Positions 57,924 to 64,000 of a DNA stretch of 64,000 nt are shown here, in pieces. The translations under genes were made by a program, and so were the position numbers. The stretch is from Arachnopeziza araneosa (Eukaryota; Ascomycota; Leotiomycetes; Helotiales; Arachnopezizaceae). Positions within the stretch are counted from its first letter, which is position 1. Each line of letters begins with the position of its first letter. The notes under the pieces are model-generated. The model worked only from the letters and a program-made list of their open reading frames with translations, had not been told where the DNA came from and made no database searches. The stretch is taken from NCBI GenBank assembly GCA_003988855.1, contig QYAI01000017.1:220413-284412 (forward strand), read 5' to 3'.

Positions 57924-58257
57924 ATGCCTTCCGGATACTCCTCTCGCGAAGATCCAGGTCAAATGAAGAAGAATAAGCAGTCAATGGCAGATCTCAAGTT
58001 GCGTCGTCTCACCGAGTTGAACGCCCGTCTGCGCGAGGATCTGGACCGCGAGAGAATCCCTGTCTCTCAAGCTGCGAAGAGTATCATCTCATACACAAAC
58101 TCTACTAAGGATTTTATGGTATGTCTAGCTTTCTATCCGGTTTCTACAGATCACAGGCTGATTGACAAAGGTACCTTCTGTCTGGGGAGGCGTTGACCGC
58201 AAGGACGATCCGTATGCACCACAATCCAACTCGGGCGGGTGCTGCGTAGTTATGTAA
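57924..58257 (+). CDS. gng-1: heterotrimeric G-protein gamma subunit
   Basis: Gamma subunit that pairs with G-beta and anchors the dimer to the plasma membrane in pheromone and nutrient signalling. Exons are 57924-58118 and 58171-58257 (intron GTATGT...CAAAG), 93 aa as in other ascomycetes. The helix KNKQSMADLKLRRLTELNAR contacts G-beta; SIISYTNSTKDFM is the conserved middle. DRKDDPYAP precedes the C-terminal CCVVM, where the CAAX Cys is expected to be farnesylated and the Cys before it palmitoylated. The exon join at VPSVWG is in phase. Confidence 0.96.
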
Positions 58258-58948
58258 AAGGACAAGTTGGAGGCCGAAAATCAACAACCAACAATCAACA
58301 ACGGCGTTCACAGGCGTAAAGGTTCCTTTTGTGGCAATACCTTCTCAAGCGTGGCATGGAGGATGGTGGTCTTTCGCACAATGCTGCTACTGCAATTGGG
58401 AGAGAGCGTGTAATATTTCCTTGGCAGTACTTATTTCTTCTTGTGTATAAAATTCTTGTGAGCAATGGTTACTATGCAGAAGTCTTACATTATGCCATTC
58501 CAGCTTCTCGATCTGTGATTAAGTGCCAAAGTTGATTGGTCAACGATAACGGGACCCGCCGTCAATTCCGTTGTCATTCTTAGTTTGACATAGCAAAAAC
58601 ACTTTCAGCTGGGCTAAAACGATTCGATCAATTCGTCATTCATCATTCATCCCCCCATTTTTTTGGGGGGGGGGGGGATATTTGAACACAGATTCTATTC
58701 TTATGAGATGTAAATTGACACTCCCATACAAGAATGCATTCAGACGAGCGCCTTAGTCTAACTCAAGGTGACGAATTCAAGCTTTATGCAAGAACTTGAA
58801 CTGATCTTGATAACCGTAGCTGTTATATCTTCTTCTTCGAAATACAGAGTATTAAGTATGTGAAAAATGATATAGCGTGTCCTAGGACTGTATAATACAG
58901 AGTTGTATGGTCACTGCTCTTCCATACATGCTCATATCAAGACACATC
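58258..58948. other. intergenic region between convergent genes
   Basis: 3' flanks of G-gamma and PSD1. Contains the run CCCCCCATTTTTTT followed by 14 G (58650-58678), which is a likely assembly-error spot. No gene. Confidence 0.5.
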
Positions 58949-60747
58949 TCATGGTTCGTCAACCCATCCCAGCGCTTGTCCCATCTTGACCTTTTGTCCC
59001 TTCTCAACAGCCCAATTCCATCCACCTTTCCTCTTCGTCTTTTCGCCCATCCATCCTTCGTCGAGACTTGGTCTTTGGCCTTTCGGTGCCTCAAATACAA
59101 GCACGACTGTGCTTCCCAACTGAAAGCCACCCATTTCCTCACCTCGTCTTAGTGCATGCCCGTGTAGAATTGGACTAGCAGATTCATAGGTAGCTTCGGC
59201 AAAACCACTGTATGGCTCACCTCGAGCCGCGGCCTCTTCAGCAGCTCGGTCAGCTGCCGTATCCGTAGTTAGGGAGTTGGTCCGCAGTTCTCGATCGAAG
59301 TTGATTTTAATCGAGCCGACATTGGTTGCACCAACAGGTGTAAATGAGAAGAAACCCCAGCGCCATCTTCCAAGAAGAACTACTCGCTCATTCAGAGTGA
59401 AAAGTCCTGGTAACGTGCGCTGCAGATACGGAGAGACGCTATACAATTCACCTGCAAAGTGACGTCGGGTTTCTACAACCCAGGCACAAGGAGAATGGAA
59501 TCGATGGTAGTCACCCGGAGCCAGATAAACAACAACATAGTACAGTGCAGTCCGATGCTCTGATGTGAGCCTTGCATACCATGGCTTCTCTCCCAAAGCA
59601 AGATCAGCGCGAACCTCAGCCTCCGATGAGGGTTTGGGTGTTGTTGATTCATCTTTGGCCTTTTTAGACTTTTGTCCTTTTTTACCCGAGAAGAGGTTTG
59701 GTAACGTGTATGAGATTCCATTAACCATAGCAAATTCTTCATCGTGTTTAATGATATCCTCATCGCCATCGCGCCGAGAGGCTTTGCTCTGCTGGGAAGC
59801 GTCGGTTTTGGGAGAGAATATATTTGACGGGCTTGCTGGGTTGGGAGAAGTCTCTGGCTTGTTGGTTCCAAGGAGAGCATCAAGACTGTAGGTCATGCCT
59901 TTGACTTGTTCCACCTCGCCACTATCGATTGTTCCAAACTGTAGCACTCTGCCGTCGGCTGGAGATAAGAGGGCATTTTGGTTAGGATCGAGTGGCCGGA
60001 CACCTGGTTTGAGAGTTCTATAGAAAAAGGCTGCAAGATTTGGATATACGTGTAGATCAGGCTCAGATACTTCTGAAAGACTATAATTCTTAGTCGCTGA
60101 ATCAAATGATGGTAGAGAGAGAACTCACTTGACACCGAAAATGAAAGAATATAACTTAAAACCAGGTACACGCAAATAGTAAGGTATCACCAATTCGTTA
60201 AACTTGCCCCATACTCGAGATATGGCTTTCAATGGCAGTGTTGACATGACTTGGACTTGCCTACCAATATGTTAGAGCTCGGTCATTGTGTAGAGATATG
60301 TGATAGAGCAAACCATGGCCCTGTCGGTCTTATTCTCTCCCTTCTCTTCGGTCTGCCACTTGGGTCCCCATTGCCGTTTTCTCCGCCGCCTATTCTCACA
60401 ATCCCATCATCTTCCCATTCATCTGCACGCCTTCTAGCATTTTCCCTCTCATTGATCCGATATGCTTGAGCAAGCCCAAGAAATCCAATTCCCAGTCCAA
60501 CAGGAATTGGATACCATTTTATTTTCGTCTCCCTCAAAGCTCTCCGCAGTCTCGTTCCGAAGGAGTCTTTGTAGTTCGTATGCAGCCTCGACGAGGAAGA
60601 GAAGAGTCGTGCATCATGAGCGTTTGTACACGGAAACCGACTCGATCGAGAATGTGATTGTGAACGCTGAGCCCTAGATAGCAATGATGCTTGTCGATTG
60701 GGACGCACAAAACGTCTTGTATGGTGCGCAATTGATTGGGAGGCCAT
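58949..60747 (-). CDS. psd1: mitochondrial phosphatidylserine decarboxylase
   Basis: Converts phosphatidylserine to phosphatidylethanolamine at the mitochondrial inner membrane. Exons are 60314-60747 (ATG 60747), 60129-60260 and 58949-60080; introns GTTTGC...GTAG and GTGAGT...ATAG, in phase, 565 aa. A basic Ser/Arg-rich presequence ([20 protein letters not shown]) precedes a membrane segment ([19 protein letters not shown]). The catalytic domain has [53 protein letters not shown] and the self-cleavage motif LGST near the C-terminus, where Ser becomes the pyruvoyl group. An insertion rich in K, S and P between DALLG and GEKPWYARL is typical of fungal PSD1. The protein ends GWVDEP. A decayed copy of its 3' end lies at 21.4 kb. 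Confidence 0.94.
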
Positions 60748-61118
60748 GTTGAAAGCCCTCGACCTAAACAACGGTTATGGGGTCGAGAAGCAGATAGGAG
60801 ATGCATGCGATGCTCTAAATTTCGTCATGCTGCACCAGCTGTTTTCTGCCATGTGGGCGGTCACAGAGAATGCAGAAATCTCATTGGAGAGGAAATGACA
60901 CTTGTTGGCTTGCCTTACTTTATTCATCCCCTCTTGGTAAGTTAACTTATGTTCTTTACACAACAATCGATCATCTCCCTCAATCTTGTCAACGCAGCTT
61001 GTTGCGCTTGGCGATTTCTTTCTTCAAACAATGGTTCTGTAAGATAAATAAAACCCTCACCCTACCTTGGCTCGGCGAAACGCTGCTCTCGTTATTTTCG
61101 AACTATAGTATCATCAAC
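60748..61118. promoter_or_regulatory. 371-bp divergent promoter region (PSD1 / ubiquitin-like protein)
   Basis: Lies between two oppositely directed start codons. No discrete motif claimed. Confidence 0.45.
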
Positions 61119-63500
61119 ATGTCTCAGTCAGACATAGACCATCAATCGGATATTGTCAGTAAGACAGAAGAACAAACAGATTCACCGAGTTTCACTTTAC
61201 AAATAGTGTCTCCCTCAGTTGGAGTAGCAACTCCTCTGAGCTTTCCACGTCTTCCTGCCACAACGACTATCAAGCAACTGAAAGCGAGAATTCGAGATGC
61301 TCTTCCTTCCAAGCCAAGCGATGAGGCCCAGCGCTTAATACATCGCGGACGTATGCTTTCGAGGGACGTGGAGACGATGCTCGAGGTCTTTGGTCAAGAA
61401 ACTGTACGTCTTTGTTTGTTGAAGTCCCGTCTCTTCGTACTGATAAATGCTATCTAGCTCGCAAGCACAGAAGTTCAGACCCTTCATCTGGTTCTGCGGC
61501 CAACTGCCGTAGAGAATGTATCAACACAAGTTCCAGTTGTTCCAGCTGCTATACAGCAACCCGTAATACCAACTCCCATTCCTCCTCGCTTTCCACCCCG
61601 CCCTCAATCAACTCCCGCCAACCCAATTCAAGCTATGCATCAAGCCCTGCACAACAGTATGCACGCACAACAGCCTTTGCCAGGCTTCCAAAATACAAAT
61701 CAGCATCAAATGATGCATCAGGTCGAACAAATCCAAAGTTTAATGGCGCAGAGGCTTCAGCAGCTGCAACGTGAGACCCAGCGATTGCACTATGAGATGG
61801 GAGTTCTTGAGCAAAGAGCCCGGACTCAGATGTCGATTGCCGCTGCTCGGAATCAACTAGCTGCAGCAAACCAAGGCCAACAAGCTGCTACAAGTCAGAG
61901 CCCCCTAGCTGATGGTCCAGGTTTGCCTCAGACTCTTGGGCGGGCTCAAGGTGGCAGTGGGCTTCCAACATTCCCAACACTTTTCAATCAACAGCAACAA
62001 GAAAGAGCTGCCGATGGACTTCAGGGTATTCACCAAAATGCTGCAAATATCCCTCATGGTTTACCAGGGTCAGCATCCGGAAGAACAAGTCCAAGTCTTC
62101 ACAGACCAGATCATACGTCCACCTACACTCGTGAGGGGATTGGGGCCAACGGTGAGCGATGGCAAGTGACGGTGAACGAAACAACTACTACTGTTCCACT
62201 TCCAACTCCTCACGCCTTGCATCAGCAGCCAAATCATCACTCCAACCCTGCTCTTGACATTCAAGCGCTTCTTAGAAATGCAGATCGGTTTACTAACAAT
62301 ATGCAACGAAGCGCATCAAATCCACCATTGGCTCGAACAGTCTCAGCAGCATCGGCACCAGGAGTTACTAGACCAGGAACTCCATCATCGATAGCTACTC
62401 CGGCTACTACCAATAGCTCTCCTTCCGCATCCACACTATTAAACTCCAATTCCCATCCTCTTTTGCCGAACTCGAATTCAAATATTCCAGGACAGAGTCT
62501 TAATTCTCAACCTCCGGTGTCAAACCTAAACTTGAATATCCAGAGAAATCATCCATTAGCAAATTCGCAAGCGACTGGTGACCCTACGGTCTATATCCTT
62601 TCGTCGTCATCTGGTCCCCGAGCCCTGCTCGTTAGCAATACAGATACTTTTTACACCCCTCGCCAATCTTCCAGACGTCATAACCAAATGGCAATGCTCA
62701 ATGGAGCGCAAGGTCCTGTTGTTCTTCCAGAGTTTCGCAATAGACAAGGTCAAAGAGCTGCAAGGCACAACCGCCGTGAAGCGAACGAACCTGTCGTCCA
62801 GCCACCCATTCCTGCACCTCATGCTAACCCAGGTGCTGGAGCGATGGCAGCGCAGTTAGGTCCGCTTCTCTGGCTTGTTATTCGTTTGGTTGGATTTGTA
62901 TGGTTCTTCACTGCTGGCAATCAAAGCTGGACTCGCTGGTTAATGGTAAGTGGACTTGCCTTCATTGTCTTCATCATCAATACAGGGGTATTGAATGGTG
63001 CTGCGGATCAAATCCTTGGTCCTATCAGGAGACATCTTGAAAATCTGATTCCACTTGCCGGTCCTGATGCTGCATTGGTGCCAGCTGCAAATGCTGTCCC
63101 AAGAAATCCCGAGGGAAATGCAGCCCAAGGCGAACACCCTCCTCCTCGAAGGGGTGAGCCTGATCCCGCCGAGGTCGCTGCAAGATTATTAGCAGAACGA
63201 CGACAAGCGGATGTAGGTTGGATTATGACACAAATACGACATATAGAACATGCTGCTCTGTTATTCCTCGCGAGTTTAGTGCCTGGGGTTGGCGAACGAC
63301 ATATTGCAGCAAGAGAAGCAGAGGCGAACGCTGCTGAAGCGGAGAGGCAACGACAGATTGAAGCTGCTAATGCCAACAACGCGGCTGAAACGGCTGAAAA
63401 TACAAACGAAACAGCAGAATCTGGTCCTGATAATGGAGTTGTAGCTGAGAATCACGAAGAGAATAGGGATGAAGGCAATGCGATTGTACCACCTGCGTAG
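61119..63500 (+). CDS. ubiquitin-like domain membrane protein (HERP-like)
   Basis: Exon 1 is 61119-61403, the intron 61404-61457 (GTACGT...TCTAG) and exon 2 is 61458-63500; 775 aa. An N-terminal ubiquitin-like fold (FTLQIVSPSVGVATPLSFPR, TTIKQLKARIRDALPS, QRLIHRGRMLSRDVETMLEV, then EVQTLHLVLRP) spans about residues 22-105. A long Gln/Pro/Asn/Ser-rich region with one short coiled coil (QSLMAQRLQQLQRETQRLHY) follows. Two hydrophobic segments at about residues 585-635 (LLWLVIRLVGFVWFFTAG and WLMVSGLAFIVFIINTG) form a membrane hairpin. The Ala/Glu-rich C-terminus is helical. The layout matches HERPUD-type ER proteins that work in ER-associated degradation; that role is inferred. Confidence 0.85.
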
Positions 63501-64000
63501 CCTGTAAATTAATACTTTCGTCAGCAAACGTACGGAACAGAGTTGTCAGTTCTATAGCAAAAACCGATTAAAAGAGATATTGTAAATGTAAAAAATACCA
63601 GATACTGAAATGTGATGTTTTAAAATAAAAATAAAAAGTAAAAATAATTCCAGATATTCTAGACCCTTGATATACTCTGGACATGACTCGACTTTTTCTT
63701 TTGCTGGTCCCGTTTTAGTCTCTGGACGTGAGCAGCGGCCGCTTTTCCCTGAGCCGGGAGTGAGCATTCCTGAGTCAGCCGGGGCACCTAAGGAGGGCTT
63801 CTCTTTTGGCTCCCTAGATACTTGTTTTGACTCTCTTTGATCCGGCTATAGTTGCAAGGCATGTTTTCATACAAGGTAGAAATAGATATAGATTGCCTTA
63901 TTATACAAGAAGTCAGAACGACTTCCTCGAATTAAATACACGTCTGTTATACTGCTTCTACTCAGTCAAATCAAATTGAGTAGCCAGACGACTGAACAGC
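63501..64000. other. AT-rich 3' flank
   Basis: 3' flank of the ubiquitin-like gene to the window end. A63551-63767 minus-strand frame is not supported. No feature recognised. Confidence 0.5.

Overview
The window is nuclear DNA of a filamentous ascomycete (Pezizomycotina). The mix of a HET-domain gene, a fungal LOV photoreceptor, a WSC protein, a DUF3431 protein and short 50-160 nt GTAAGT...CTRAC...YAG introns suggests Leotiomycetes (Botrytis/Sclerotinia relatives); that placement is inference. Genes were built by hand from splice signals and reading phase. Where I list exons, the phases add up to an uninterrupted frame unless I say otherwise.

Layout. 1-2.4 kb holds the 5' part of a SNF2/STH1-type remodeller (minus). 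At 3.2-4.3 kb is an LDAH-like lipid-droplet hydrolase (plus). From 5 to 22 kb is an accessory island: two unrecognised small genes (5.4-6.1 and 6.8-7.4 kb), remnants of a Cys-containing small protein and of an acidic Ser-rich protein, the HET locus (9.9-16.0 kb), a frame-broken C2H2 zinc-finger gene (16.7-17.5 kb), an AT-rich gap and a frame-broken SR-rich gene (19.7-20.6 kb). From 22 kb the order is housekeeping-like: Mn-type cation diffusion facilitator, a conserved hypothetical, a LOV photoreceptor converging on a conserved fungal protein, PDX1, a mitochondrial membrane protein (divergent with PDX1), an LRR/LIP1 protein, protein phosphatase 1, a DUF3431 protein, a WSC protein, eIF3a, G-protein gamma, mitochondrial phosphatidylserine decarboxylase and a ubiquitin-like membrane protein.

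The outstanding feature is 9898-13763. Between an ATG codon pair (ATGCCT, 9892-9897) and the HET open frame lie 54 consecutive intron-like units, each with donor, CTRAC-type branch site and YAG acceptor, separated by 53 intervals of exactly 3 nt. Read as single-codon micro-exons, all 53 are sense codons and the chain enters the HET frame in phase. The ends of the array are strongly diverged yet keep the 3-nt spacing and the splice signals, while the centre is a homogenised ~71-bp tandem repeat. I read this as an intron-multiplication array giving a HET protein an N-terminus encoded one codon per exon. I know of no described fungal gene like this.

A second intron observation may be related: the first introns of two unrelated genes (5783-5941 and 31558-31717) are clearly similar in sequence and nearly equal in length, as expected of introner-like elements.
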